64,000 nucleotides of DNA, from NCBI RefSeq assembly GCF_029625315.1, contig NZ_CP121110.1, forward strand, positions 2,489,001 to 2,553,000, given 5' to 3'. Under the pieces are notes generated by a model that saw only the letters and a program-made list of their open reading frames with translations, ran no database searches and was not told the DNA's origin. Source of the DNA: Flavobacterium ginsengisoli (GTDB lineage Bacteria; Bacteroidota; Bacteroidia; Flavobacteriales; Flavobacteriaceae). Position 1 is the first letter of the stretch. Every line of letters begins with the position of its first letter. The position numbers and the translations under genes are program-made. This document shows, piece by piece, positions 19,366 through 27,994 of this stretch.

Positions 19366-20464
19366 ATGCTTAAAAAACACAACCCCAAATTTTTATTTTT
19401 TACTCTTTTAACTTTATTTTTTTCTGTCTCTTCATTTTCTCAAAAAAGTGTCTACGCTGGAATCGAAATCGGACGTAGAGCTATAAAAGTTTCTGTTATT
19501 GATGTAAATAACATTAGAAAAGCCGATTATAAAATCCTTTCTTTCTGGACTGAAAGAATCCCTTTTGCTGATCATATTACTGCTAATGGCGAACTTACTG
19601 CAGAAGATATTAGTAAAACTAGCGTTACGGTTACCACGCAATTGCAAAAGATTAAAGCTGAAAACAAAATTCTTGAAGAAAACATCTTTGTTGTAGCAGC
19701 TCCTGTTTTTGCTTCTGCACGTAACTTAGACGTTTTAAAAAACAAAATTGCCCTTTTAACCGGTAAACAATTAGAAGTATTAGATGTAAACGAAGAAGCA
19801 AAAACGCTTGTTAAAGGTGCTATACCGCCTGTTGATTTTGCTAATGCTTTCCTTCTTGATATTGGTGCTCAAACTACTAAAGGCGGTTACATTGACGAAC
19901 TTAAAGACGGTAAATTAGAATTTGTTCCATTAGAACTTAGTTTTGGAACAATGACACTTACTGATGCCGTAGAAAAAACAGTGGTAAACAAAAGTCAAGT
20001 AAACGATATGTCTACCTACCAAGAAAAATCTTTTGATTATAATGTTATTCTACGTAAAAAAACAAAAGAATTATTTGATGCAAATCCTCCTTTAGCTAAA
20101 AAAGATAAATTATATTTATCTGGTGGTGCTGTTTGGGCGTTTTCAACTCTTTTTTATGACGAAACCGTTAATAAAGATCATTATGTTGCTTTAACACTTC
20201 AAGATGTTATCGATTATGATGCTATTCTTAAAAACAATTTCGGTAAGTTTACTAACCTTGCCAAAACAAACAAAGAAGTCTGCGAGAGTTTTAAGCACTT
20301 ATGACCAAAAATACTTGATTTCGGCAAACAACATTCTTGTGACTTGTCTTGAAAGTATTCCAGACTATGCAACAAAGAAAATTTACTTTGTAAAAGAAGG
20401 ACAAGTGATTTGGTTGATCTCTTACATTGCAGATCGTTCAAAAAAGATAAATACTAATTTCTAA
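19366..20464 (+). CDS. Exported Ppx/GppA-like (ASKHA fold) protein, split by a +1 frameshift
   Basis: The signal peptide ends near FSQKSVYA. The domain begins with the phosphate-1 loop YAGIEIGRRAIKVSVIDV and continues with AAPVFASARN, VLDVNEEAKTLVKGA and FLLDIGAQTTKGGYI, the blocks of exopolyphosphatase/Ppx-GppA proteins. Export of this actin-like ATPase fold is unusual, because cytoplasmic relatives hydrolyse polyphosphate or pppGpp. The frame breaks at 20279. Deleting that T (GAAGTCTGCGAG to GAAGCTGCGAG) restores NKEAARVLSTYDQKYLISANN and a 365-residue protein. A GCTTCAGA-family terminator follows. Confidence 0.75.
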
Positions 20465-20486
20465 GTATTTTTTTTCAAAATATCAT

Positions 20487-20516
20487 AAAGCTTCAGAGAA
20501 ATCTGGAGCTTTTTTT
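20487..20516 (+). terminator. Terminator of the GCTTCAGA family
   Basis: AAAGCTTCAGAGAAATCTGG followed by AGC and a T tract, 22 bases after the ASKHA gene stop. Confidence 0.8.
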
Positions 20517-20690
20517 ATTCCTTTTCATTTCAGTCTAAAAACAAGTTGATCTTTTTAATTTCTAGCCTTTTAAAATGGTTGCAACTTATAATTTGCAACC
20601 ATCTTTACTATTCAAAAAAGCTAAGTTTTTCTTTTAAATTCTAATTTTAAAATCAGGAAAAAATCATATATGAAATAAAACCTCCCGATT

Positions 20691-22091
20691 ATGAAAAATT
20701 TAACCGCTTTTTTTATCGTAACCCTTTTGGCAGTAACTGCTTGCAAAAAAGAACAATCAAAAGATAATTCAGAAAATGCAAATGCAACGTCTACTGATTC
20801 TATAACTGCTATTGCAAAAGAAGCCTGGATATACGGATATCCAATATTTTATAATTACAAAGCGATTTACTCCAGTGCAATCAACAAAGAAGCTAAAGAA
20901 TATTCCGGATTTAACAAATTCAAAAGCGTAGCTGCAAGCGCAACTCCCGCAGATACTTTAATCATAACCATAAATAATGATACTCCGTACTCAATGGCAC
21001 CGATTAATGTTTCAGACGAACCTGTTATTCTTGAAGTGCCAAAAATAGAAAACGACCGATATTATGTAATGCAGTTGGTAGATCTCTACACCTTCAATTT
21101 TGAATATGTAGGATCGCGAGCAACTGGTAATAATGCAGGTAAATATCTCATTGCAGGACCAGATTGGAAAGGAGAAACTCCTAAAGGCATTGATAAAGTT
21201 TTACATTCCGAAACCAATTTAATATATCTCGTAGGCCGTACTCAATTACATGATCCAGCCGATGTATCAAATCTTAAAAAAATACAGGCACAATATAAAT
21301 TAATTCCGTTGCATGAATATACAAAACAGCCTGCTCCTCCTGTAAAAAAATACAATCTACCTTTGCCAGTCTGGAAAGAAAGCGATTATGGTTCGCTTCA
21401 ATTTATCAGTGCACTAAATGCTTTATTACAATATGCAAACGAAGACAGCAGCGAAAAAGAACTGAGAAAACGTTTTGCCAAAATTGGAATTGTGCCAGGA
21501 CAACCTTTTGACAGTTCAAAATACTCGCCAGAAACGATAAAAGCAATTGAAAAAGGAATTGCCGAAGCCAAAGAAGAACTGAACTCTAAAATAGATAATG
21601 TCAAAGATGCTGGAAGTCTTTTTGGTACACGTGCAGAACTTAAAAATAACTTTCTAAACCGTGCAATTGCTGCAGCTGCCGGAATTTATGGAAACACTAA
21701 AGAGGAAGCTGTTTATACTGGAAGTAACGTTGATAAAAACAATCAGCAACTTTTAGGAAACAATAAATATGCATTAAAATTTACTAAAGATCAGTTACCT
21801 GAAGCCAAATACTTTTGGAGCATCACGATGTACAATCTTCCTAAACGTTTTCTAATTCCAAACCCAATTAACAGATATTCAATTGGCAATAAAACCAAAG
21901 GTTTAAAATATGAGTCAAACGGAGATTTAGTTATTTATCTGCAAAGCACTTCTCCTGGAAAAGACAAAGAAAGCAACTGGCTTCCGACACCTAAAGATGA
22001 AAAATTCATGTTTGTGATGAGAATTTACGGTCCGCAGCCAGACGTTATTAATAACATTTGGAAAATGCCTCTTCCAGAAATTGTAAAATGA
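20691..22091 (+). CDS. DUF1254/DUF1214 lipoprotein, long form
   Basis: A 466-residue lipoprotein with lipobox LLAVTAC at residues about 12-18. The N-terminal half is DUF1254 (AIAKEAWIYGYPIFYNYKAIY, NNDTPYSMAPINVSDEPVIL, RYYVMQLVDLYTFNFEYVGSRATG). The C-terminal half is DUF1214 (AKYFWSITMYNLPKRFLIPNPINRYSIG, LPTPKDEKFMFVMRIYGPQP). These two-domain proteins are common in bacteria and their biochemical function is unknown to me. It lies 58 bases before a shorter paralogue on the same strand, so a two-gene operon is likely. Confidence 0.85.
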   Translation: MKNLTAFFIVTLLAVTACKKEQSKDNSENANATSTDSITAIAKEAWIYGYPIFYNYKAIYSSAINKEAKEYSGFNKFKSVAASATPADTLIITINNDTPYSMAPINVSDEPVILEVPKIENDRYYVMQLVDLYTFNFEYVGSRATGNNAGKYLIAGPDWKGETPKGIDKVLHSETNLIYLVGRTQLHDPADVSNLKKIQAQYKLIPLHEYTKQPAPPVKKYNLPLPVWKESDYGSLQFISALNALLQYANEDSSEKELRKRFAKIGIVPGQPFDSSKYSPETIKAIEKGIAEAKEELNSKIDNVKDAGSLFGTRAELKNNFLNRAIAAAAGIYGNTKEEAVYTGSNVDKNNQQLLGNNKYALKFTKDQLPEAKYFWSITMYNLPKRFLIPNPINRYSIGNKTKGLKYESNGDLVIYLQSTSPGKDKESNWLPTPKDEKFMFVMRIYGPQPDVINNIWKMPLPEIVK

Positions 22092-22149
22092 AAAACATTG
22101 CTCCAGAAATAAAATCATAACCATTTTTCTAATTTTAATTTCAAATAAT

Positions 22150-23250
22150 ATGAAAAATTACAAATTATTATCAGGTCTATTTTTAGTTGCTATATCGTTA
22201 CTGACTTCTTCCTGCAAACAGAATAACGGCAAATCAGAAACAGATTCCTCTACATTAAAAGATTCTACTGCTGTGACTTCTGATTCGGTCGCACAAAAAA
22301 ATAGTGTTCCAGTTACTGCCGCAAATTTTAACCGCGCAGAAACAGATCTTTACTTTACGACTTCGGTTAAAGATGCTGGTGGTATTGGTAATATACATCA
22401 TTATAGAACTTTAATGCCAATTGACAAACAAGCTGTAATTCGTGCTAACCGAGATGTACTGTATTCTTCTGGAGTTTATGATCTCGATGCTGGACCAATA
22501 ACTGTTACACTGCCAGATCCTGGAAAACGTTTTATGTCTATGCAGACTATCGACGAAGATCAATATTCTGAAACGTATTACGCTCCCGGAACTTTTACCT
22601 TCACAAAGGAAAAAATCGGGACACGTTATTTGATGTTAGGAATAAGAACTTTTATTGATCCTAACGATCCGAATGATTTACCGAAAGTTACAGCATTGCA
22701 AGATGCAATTAAAATTAGCCAAAAAGATAAAGGAACTTTTTCGGTTCCAAATTGGGACCTTGTGAGTCAAAAGAAAGTTAGAGATTCTTTAATTGGCGTT
22801 TCTAAAAAATTAACTGATACAAAAGGAATGTTTGGCTTAAAAGGTAAAATTGATGAAACACGCCATTTATTAGGAAGCGCAACAGGATGGGGCGGAAATC
22901 CAGAAAAAGATGCACTTTATCTTTCTGTTTATCCTAAAAAAAATGATGGAAAAACGGTCTATAAACTTAAAGTTAAAAATGTTCCTGTTGATGGATTTTG
23001 GTCTATAAGTGTATACAATAAAGAAGGTTATTTTGAGAAAAACGATCTCAATATGTATACCTTAAATAATATTACAGCAAAAAAAGATGCTGACGGATCG
23101 ATCACTATTCAATTTGGAGGTTGTGACGGAAAAACACCAAATTGTATTCCGGTTACTGCAGGTTGGAATTATTGGGTTAGACTTTATCGTCCGCACAAAG
23201 AAATACTTAATGGCACATGGAAATTTCCTGAAGCTGTTGAAGTTAAATAA
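22150..23250 (+). CDS. DUF1254/DUF1214 lipoprotein, short form
   Basis: A 366-residue lipoprotein with lipobox LLTSSC. DUF1254 is reduced to the core (PIDKQAVIRANRDVLYSSGV, DLDAGPITVTLPDPGKRFMS, MQTIDEDQYSETYYAPGTF). DUF1214 is complete (VPVDGFWSISVYNKEGYFEKNDLNMYTLNN, WNYWVRLYRPHKEILNGTWKFPEAVEVK). It is a diverged tandem paralogue of the preceding gene. Function unknown. The pair is closed by a GCTTCAGA-family terminator. Confidence 0.85.
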   Translation: MKNYKLLSGLFLVAISLLTSSCKQNNGKSETDSSTLKDSTAVTSDSVAQKNSVPVTAANFNRAETDLYFTTSVKDAGGIGNIHHYRTLMPIDKQAVIRANRDVLYSSGVYDLDAGPITVTLPDPGKRFMSMQTIDEDQYSETYYAPGTFTFTKEKIGTRYLMLGIRTFIDPNDPNDLPKVTALQDAIKISQKDKGTFSVPNWDLVSQKKVRDSLIGVSKKLTDTKGMFGLKGKIDETRHLLGSATGWGGNPEKDALYLSVYPKKNDGKTVYKLKVKNVPVDGFWSISVYNKEGYFEKNDLNMYTLNNITAKKDADGSITIQFGGCDGKTPNCIPVTAGWNYWVRLYRPHKEILNGTWKFPEAVEVK

Positions 23251-23270
23251 ATAGTATTATAAATAAAATT

Positions 23271-23299
23271 AAGGCTTCAGAGAAATCTGGAGCTTTTTT
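23271..23299 (+). terminator. Terminator of the GCTTCAGA family
   Basis: GCTTCAGAGAAATCTGGAGC followed by six T residues, 20 bases after the second DUF1254 gene. Confidence 0.8.
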
Positions 23300-23340
23300 A
23301 TTTAAATTAATTTGTTAAAAATTTCATCATCTAAAAACTA

Positions 23341-23361
23341 TATCGTAATATTGCAATATTA
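23341..23361. promoter_or_regulatory. Putative ArsR operator 1
   Basis: TATCGTAATATTGCAAT is followed by ATTA, so that TAATATTGCAATATTA (23346-23361) is a perfect palindrome 12 bases before the arsR start codon. It matches operator 2 at 16 of 17 positions, which supports autoregulation. Confidence 0.75.
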
Positions 23362-23373
23362 ATATAATCTAAT

Positions 23374-23700
23374 ATGGGAGCAACTAAGACTGAACATTTT
23401 ACAGACGCACAAAATCAAATTGCTACAATTGCCAAAGCACTAGGGCATCCTGCAAGAATTGCTATAATCGAATATTTACTAAAAGTGAATGAATGTATTT
23501 GTGGCGATATTGTAAACGAACTGCCTCTTGCCCAGCCTACAGTTTCTCAGCATTTAAAAGAATTAAAAAATGCTGGCATTATAAAAGGAAATATTTCTGG
23601 AAATGCTATTTGCTATTGTATTGACGAAAAAACAATCGACATTTTAAACTCCTATTTTTTAAACATCACACAAACTATCTCAAAATCAAAATGTTGCTAA
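23374..23700 (+). CDS. arsR: ArsR family metalloregulatory repressor
   Basis: A 108-residue winged-helix repressor. The recognition helix is LAQPTVSQHLKELKNAGIIKG. It is preceded by LLKVNECICGDIVNEL, whose ECICGD corresponds to the ELCVCD arsenite-binding motif of ArsR. More cysteines occur at CYC and at the C-terminal KCC. It is preceded by a perfect palindromic operator. It is the first gene of a set including a DUF6428 protein, a small membrane protein and an arsenate reductase-like phosphatase. Confidence 0.9.
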   Translation: MGATKTEHFTDAQNQIATIAKALGHPARIAIIEYLLKVNECICGDIVNELPLAQPTVSQHLKELKNAGIIKGNISGNAICYCIDEKTIDILNSYFLNITQTISKSKCC

Positions 23701-23721
23701 AACATTTTTTTTGACCAAGTA

Positions 23722-23738
23722 TATCGCAATATTGCAAT
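23722..23738. promoter_or_regulatory. Putative ArsR operator 2
   Basis: TATCGCAATATTGCAAT lies 22 bases before the DUF6428 gene. It matches operator 1 at 16 of 17 positions and contains the palindrome GCAATATTGC. It suggests a second ArsR-controlled promoter inside the operon. Confidence 0.75.
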
Positions 23739-23759
23739 TAACAAATAAATAAAAACAAG

Positions 23760-24233
23760 ATGAAATTATCAGAAGTAAAACAGATTTTGCCAACATTAGA
23801 TAATGTGGAATTTCAATTAGAAAACGGAACTTTTGTACCAGAACATTTTCATGTAACAGAAGTTGGAGTAGTTACCAAAAATTTTATTGATTGCGGCGGA
23901 GTAATCAGAAATGAAAAAGCAGTAAACTTTCAGCTTTGGGATGCCAACGATTTTGAACATCGTTTAAAACCTAATAAACTATTGAACATCATTCAGCTGT
24001 CTGAAGATAAACTAAACATCGAAGACTTAGAAATTGAAGTGGAATATCAAAGCAATACAATTGGCAAATATGATTTAGAGTTTAATGGAAAAACGTTTAT
24101 TCTAAAAAATAAAACAACGGCTTGTTTGGCACAAGATGCTTGCGGAATTCCAACAGAAAAACAGAAGATCAATCTTACTCAATTAACTAATGACTCTGCT
24201 TCTTGCTGTACTCCAAATTCAGGATGTCGCTAA
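23760..24233 (+). CDS. DUF6428 family protein of arsenic operons
   Basis: 157 residues. It begins MKLSEVKQILPTLDNVEFQL and continues GTFVPEHFHVTEVG and KNFIDCGGVIRNEKAVNFQLW. It ends with a cysteine-rich tail (TACLAQDACGIPTEK, SASCCTPNSGCR). This family is commonly found next to arsR and arsC in flavobacteria. Its role is not established. The clustered cysteines would suit metalloid binding, which is inference. Confidence 0.75.
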   Translation: MKLSEVKQILPTLDNVEFQLENGTFVPEHFHVTEVGVVTKNFIDCGGVIRNEKAVNFQLWDANDFEHRLKPNKLLNIIQLSEDKLNIEDLEIEVEYQSNTIGKYDLEFNGKTFILKNKTTACLAQDACGIPTEKQKINLTQLTNDSASCCTPNSGCR

Positions 24234-24236
24234 AAA

Positions 24237-24362
24237 ATGAAAGAACTAATCTTTAAATACAAAAAACCAATTGTAATAACCTCATCTGTTATTTTACTAC
24301 AGTTCATTTTTGGTTTTGAACCCAAATTCTGTATTATAAATATCATCTGGTTACTTGTTTAA
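24237..24362 (+). CDS. Small single-span membrane protein, 41 residues
   Basis: The ORF starts with ATG at 24237, three bases after the DUF6428 stop, and ends two bases before the arsC ATG. This tight packing supports it as a real gene. It reads MKELIFKYKKPIVITSSVIL, then LQFIFGFEPKFCIINIIWLLV. That is a positively charged N-terminus and one or two hydrophobic stretches. No family recognised. It may be a membrane partner of the arsenic genes. Confidence 0.6.
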   Translation: MKELIFKYKKPIVITSSVILLQFIFGFEPKFCIINIIWLLV

Positions 24363-24364
24363 TT

Positions 24365-24784
24365 ATGAAAAAGAAAATATTAATACTTTGCACCGGCAAT
24401 AGCTGTAGAAGTCAGATTGCCGAAGGCTACATGAAGCTTTTTGCTGGAAATAAAGCTGAGGTTTACAGCGCTGGTGTAGAAACTCATGGCGTTAATCCAA
24501 AAGCTATTTTGATAATGAAAGAGGACGGAATAGACATTTCAAATCACACATCAAATCATATTGATGAATATGTTCATATCGATTTTGATTTTGTGATTAC
24601 GGTCTGTGATAATGCTAAAGAGCGATGTCCGTTTTTCCCAACAAAGGCAATCAAATTTCATTATAATTTTCCAGATCCAGCAAAAGCGACTGGAACGGAT
24701 TCTGAAATCATGGAACAGTTTAGAACTGTGCGAGAACAGATAAAAGAGTATTGCAGAAATTTTGTTGCAGAAAATTTAAATTAA
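24365..24784 (+). CDS. arsC: Arsenate reductase / low-molecular-weight protein tyrosine phosphatase
   Basis: 139 residues with the P-loop CTGNSCRS (CX5R, residues about 9-15), as in thioredoxin-linked arsenate reductases and low-molecular-weight phosphatases. The downstream cysteine pair in VCDNAKERCPFFP (about residues 80-88) is the shuttle pair typical of ArsC. The general-acid region FPDPAKATG is present. Its position in an ArsR operon supports arsenate reduction. No Acr3/ArsB efflux gene follows. The operon ends here at a repeat array. Confidence 0.85.
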   Translation: MKKKILILCTGNSCRSQIAEGYMKLFAGNKAEVYSAGVETHGVNPKAILIMKEDGIDISNHTSNHIDEYVHIDFDFVITVCDNAKERCPFFPTKAIKFHYNFPDPAKATGTDSEIMEQFRTVREQIKEYCRNFVAENLN

Positions 24785-24794
24785 CATTATTTTA

Positions 24795-24967
24795 TATTCC
24801 GTTAGGAATATCTCGTCGGTAGAAAAAAAATATATCGTTTTGCATTGTGTCCTGTAGGGACACCTGATTTGTGAAAATTTTACCAACGAGACGTTCCTAC
24901 GGAACGTGTAATCGTGATCTAAATTTCGTTTCTACCGATGAGACATTCCTACGGAATGAGTTGCTCC
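24795..24967. repeat. Palindromic repeat array A
   Basis: A block of palindromic units (TTCCGTTAGGAA, GTCCTGTAGGGAC, GTTCCTACGGAAC, ATTCCTACGGAAT) is separated by TTTCGTTTCTACCGATGAGA. It recurs in the same orientation as array B at 25376, with about nine in ten bases identical over the first 170. The two arrays bracket one small gene. Confidence 0.8.
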
Positions 24968-24983
24968 AGATTTCTTTGTTTTT

Positions 24984-25289
24984 TTATTCAACCTCAGCAT
25001 AAGATTGTTTAATCTGCATTTCATTAATTATATCTAACAATTCCATTTCATCAGTTGGAAATAATTGAAGCGCTTGTTCTAAAACCAATCCAACATCTAT
25101 AGACAGCTTTTGTCCATTATCTTGTTCTAATGCCAAAATACACAGTTTTAGCATATTTGTTATTACACAGCCTAATTCGGAGTAATTTAAAACCTTGAGT
25201 TCTGCATAGTAACCTTTATTAGCTGATTTTAAAATATTTAAATATTGAGCCGATTGTTTTTTTAGGTACTCTATTTCTGCCACTTTCAT
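24984..25289 (-). CDS. Small paralogous protein (family with 52133-52444)
   Basis: 101 residues, soluble and helical, not assignable to a named family. It shares a clear block with the protein at 52133-52444: YSEL, then a hydrophobic helix with K/C-ALxxD, then a DV-LxLExALQ helix, then the nearly invariant PTDEMELLD / TSDEMELLD. Two repeat-associated copies in one window suggest a small accessory family. It stands alone on the minus strand between two copies of a palindromic repeat array. Confidence 0.65.
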   Translation of the reverse strand: MKVAEIEYLKKQSAQYLNILKSANKGYYAELKVLNYSELGCVITNMLKLCILALEQDNGQKLSIDVGLVLEQALQLFPTDEMELLDIINEMQIKQSYAEVE

Positions 25290-25770
25290 TCTTTGAATTT
25301 TATATCATTTTCAATAATTCAAATGTCATAATATATTTTCACTAATCGGTTATCTTATATGATAACAATGCTTAATATTCCGTTAGGAATATCTCGTCGG
25401 TAGAAAAAAAATAATATCGTTTTACATTGTGTCCTGTAGGGACACCAGATTTGCGAAAATTTTACCAATCAAACGTTCCTACGGAACGTGTAATCGTGAT
25501 TTAAATTTCGTTTCTACTACCGATGAGACGTTCCTACGGAACGTATATTTCTAATTCAAATTTCGTTTCTACTGATGAAACATTCCTACGGAACGTATAT
25601 TCCTGATTCAAATCTCGTTTCTACCGATGAAACATTCCTACGGAATGAATTGCTTCAAAAATCTTGTGTGTATTTTTAAACATGACTTCATTAGATATAA
25701 AAACCAAAAATGCGCAAACCCAAAAAGGACTTACGCATTTTTTCTGATGAAACATTATAAAAAACGCCGT
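25290..25770. other. Intergenic region dominated by repeat array
   Basis: This 481-base gap holds array B (25376-25656). About 110 further bases lead to the end of the next minus-strand gene, including ACTTACGCATTTTTTCTGATG just before its stop. I see no gene or RNA in it. Confidence 0.7.
25376..25656. repeat. Palindromic repeat array B
   Basis: The same leading units as array A are followed by at least four copies of a roughly 60-base unit, TTTCGTTTCTACCGATGARA plus CRTTCCTACGGAAYG. Such families are common between genes in Flavobacterium. No REP-type transposase is in the window. Confidence 0.8.
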
Positions 25771-26841
25771 TTATCTTCTTCTTCCGCCGCCTCCGCCACC
25801 GAAGCCACCGCCTCCCATGCTGCGAGAACCGCCTCCCATTTGTCCGGCGCTTGGTCTTGAAGACGCTCCTCCTCCTCTATTAAAATTGGAGTTCGAAGAA
25901 CTTCCTCTATTTAGATTTGAAGTCCCTGCACTTGGCGATGAACTCTGACGGGTTCTTCCAGATGCATTAGTATTCCCTGCACGATTGGAGTTTCCTCCTG
26001 ATGGTCGTGTACTTGCCGAAGGACGCGAATTACCCCGATTTGTATTGTATCTATTATTGGTCGAATTGTCTCGCACTGTATTAGATCTCGATCTATTATT
26101 ATTGTAATTATTAAAACTGTTTCTGTTATTAATATATACATTGTTATGTCCGCCATGATAATGCCCGCCGTGATAGCCATGATGATGGTAATAATGGTTA
26201 TGACGATAAATTCCGACCGCCAATACAGTAAAAGCAGCGAAATAAGGCGGATAAAATCCGTAATAATAAGGTGGATAATACGGCACGTAAGCTGGTGAAT
26301 ATACATATTGTACAATTGGCACCGTTTCTACCACAACGGCTGTTACGGCTGGCGCGCTTTGTACGGGATCGTCTCCTGTATAAGCAGGGTTTGATGTTTT
26401 TGCTGCCGAGGATTTGCTTACTGGTTCGATAATATAATCTTTTCCATACAGCAGTTCATCGCCTACAATCTGCATTTTTACTTTTCCGTTTTTGTCTTTA
26501 TCGACAAAAATAACAGCGACGTCTTGATTCTCTGTTTTGCTAACGGCAACTTGAAGAACAAACGTAAACGAGTTACCATCTTTCTTGGTAATTACTTTTA
26601 TGAAGTCTACTTTTTTGTCTAGATTCAAATCGAGATTATTGATTCCTGTTTTCTCTAAATTCAGATTTTTTTCAAACTCCTCAATGGTTTTTGATTTCTG
26701 AAAGAGTGTCATTACAGCATACAAATCTAGATTATCGCCTGGAAGTCCTAGTTCTTTACCATCGTTATCAGACTGACTAAAAATTAGCTGGGCAGACATG
26801 ATTAATGCAACTGTCAAATATTTTGTAAATTTCTTTATCAT
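25771..26841 (-). CDS. Exported protein with His/Tyr-rich segment and Gly/Ser/Arg-rich tail
   Basis: 356 residues with a signal peptide ending near LIFSQ. The N-terminal globular part (about 25-145: LDLYAVMTLFQKSKTIEEFEKNLNL, VDFIKVITKKDGNSFTFVLQVAV) looks like a conserved periplasmic domain. Then comes a Tyr/Pro-rich stretch (YVPYYPPYYYGFYPPYFAAF). A histidine-rich stretch (NHYYHHHGYHGGHYHGGHNN) and a low-complexity N/S/R/G tail ending in GGGGGRRR follow. The His block could bind metal. No named family is claimed. It is followed in transcription by array B and preceded by a helical periplasmic protein gene on the same strand. Confidence 0.75.
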   Translation of the reverse strand: MIKKFTKYLTVALIMSAQLIFSQSDNDGKELGLPGDNLDLYAVMTLFQKSKTIEEFEKNLNLEKTGINNLDLNLDKKVDFIKVITKKDGNSFTFVLQVAVSKTENQDVAVIFVDKDKNGKVKMQIVGDELLYGKDYIIEPVSKSSAAKTSNPAYTGDDPVQSAPAVTAVVVETVPIVQYVYSPAYVPYYPPYYYGFYPPYFAAFTVLAVGIYRHNHYYHHHGYHGGHYHGGHNNVYINNRNSFNNYNNNRSRSNTVRDNSTNNRYNTNRGNSRPSASTRPSGGNSNRAGNTNASGRTRQSSSPSAGTSNLNRGSSSNSNFNRGGGASSRPSAGQMGGGSRSMGGGGFGGGGGGRRR

Positions 26842-26917
26842 ATTAAGAGTATAAAATATTAGTAAGCGGAGTAGAAAATGATCTTTCTATACTTTCTACT
26901 CTGTACCCAGAAATCGT

Positions 26918-27397
26918 CTAGTGTTTTTTGGTTTTATCCAGTTCGCCAATAAAAGGAATAGCATTCTGAATTTCAGCGCGTATAGTCACTTGCAAATACA
27001 ACTCAAGCTGTACAAATTTTGCCGCATTGATTCCGCCAATAGCTTTTGCCAGTTTAGAATGCGTTTTGGCAAGTAATTTTTCTGAATCTTGATTGTATTT
27101 TAAGTTTGCCGCTGTTAGCTCTGTAGCTTTAGCATCGCTTAAAGTCGAATAATTGTTTGCATAGTCTTCGAGAATTTTAATCTTTTGCTGACTTAAGGCT
27201 TTGCGCTCTGCTTCGTATTTATCATAAATAGGCTGAAATGCTGCTGCTTGTGTGTCAGACAAATCCAAATATTCTTTGACTACATCTGCCTTTGATTTTC
27301 CATAAAGATCTTGGATCAAATTAATTTCATCTACAGAAGATTGTGCAAAAGCACTTAATCCGAAAACCAACGAAAGTATAAATAGTAATTTTTTCAT
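26918..27397 (-). CDS. Secreted helical protein, Spy-like in layout
   Basis: 159 residues. A signal peptide (MKKLLFILSLVFGLSAFAQ) is followed by an all-helical body with LDLSDTQAAAFQPIYDKYEAERKALSQQKIKILEDYANNY and LLAKTHSKLAKAIGGINAAKF. The pattern of helical heptads after a short export signal resembles Spy/CpxP-like or DUF4890-type periplasmic proteins. The resemblance is structural and not a sequence match I can prove. It lies 76 bases upstream of the His-rich protein gene on the same strand, so the two may be cotranscribed. Confidence 0.7.
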   Translation of the reverse strand: MKKLLFILSLVFGLSAFAQSSVDEINLIQDLYGKSKADVVKEYLDLSDTQAAAFQPIYDKYEAERKALSQQKIKILEDYANNYSTLSDAKATELTAANLKYNQDSEKLLAKTHSKLAKAIGGINAAKFVQLELYLQVTIRAEIQNAIPFIGELDKTKKH

Positions 27398-27484
27398 AAT
27401 CTTAATTTTAAAGTTTAAATAATTTGCTAAAGTGATAGCTACACATTACTTCCAAATCAAATTTAAAAGTTTTAAAAATGCATT

Positions 27485-27971
27485 TTATTCTGTCAATCCA
27501 TCAGAAGCACTCATATCTCTTAAACAAACATATTTGCCATCTCTTTTTTCAAAAAGACTCATATAATTTCCAGTATTTATAGGCGTTTTTGTCGAGTCGG
27601 TTACTTTATAATATCCTACTTCTACCACCATGTTACCATCGTGAGAAACAAAAACTTCTTTGGTTTCAAATGAGATTACATTTGTATTATTTTCTAAATC
27701 TGATTTTAAAAATTCATATCTAGCATCTTTACCAATAATTGGCGGTCTGTTTTGATAAAAAGTAATGGCGTCATCTGCATAATATCCAATCTCTTTCAAT
27801 TGACCAGCATTGTATGTTGCAAGCATATTCATTTTCTTTTGCCTGAATTTCTTTCTTGACTTGCTTTAAGTCAATCACAACATTTTCGTCCTTTTTTGTA
27901 TTGCAGGAAACCAATAAAACACAAAAACCAGAGAGAACCGCTCTTATAATTATTTTATTTTTCATAGACAT
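27485..27971 (-). CDS. SnoaL/DUF4440-like lipoprotein, split by a +1 frameshift
   Basis: A 161-residue lipoprotein after frame repair. The lipobox is VLLVSC. The rest is an NTF2-like fold of the nuclear-transport-factor-2/DUF4440 type: LKEIGYYADDAITFYQNRPP, EFLKSDLENNTNVISFETKEV, GYYKVTDSTKTPINTGNYMSLF. The break is at 27821-27822. Removing one base (coding strand TATGCTTGCAAC to TATGCTGCAAC) restores KENEYAATYNAGQLKEIG. It is 23 bases downstream of the asparaginase gene on the same strand and could belong to that operon. Its ligand is unknown. Confidence 0.75.
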
Positions 27972-27994
27972 TAAATTTTCAAGTTGATATAAAA

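Noticed and set aside
16244..20464. Prophage or conjugative element
   Set aside because: No phage structural, replication, integrase or conjugation genes are present. Only small orphan genes and repeats were found.
24795..25656. CRISPR array
   Set aside because: The units are palindromic, degenerate and separated by related rather than unique sequence, and there are no cas genes.
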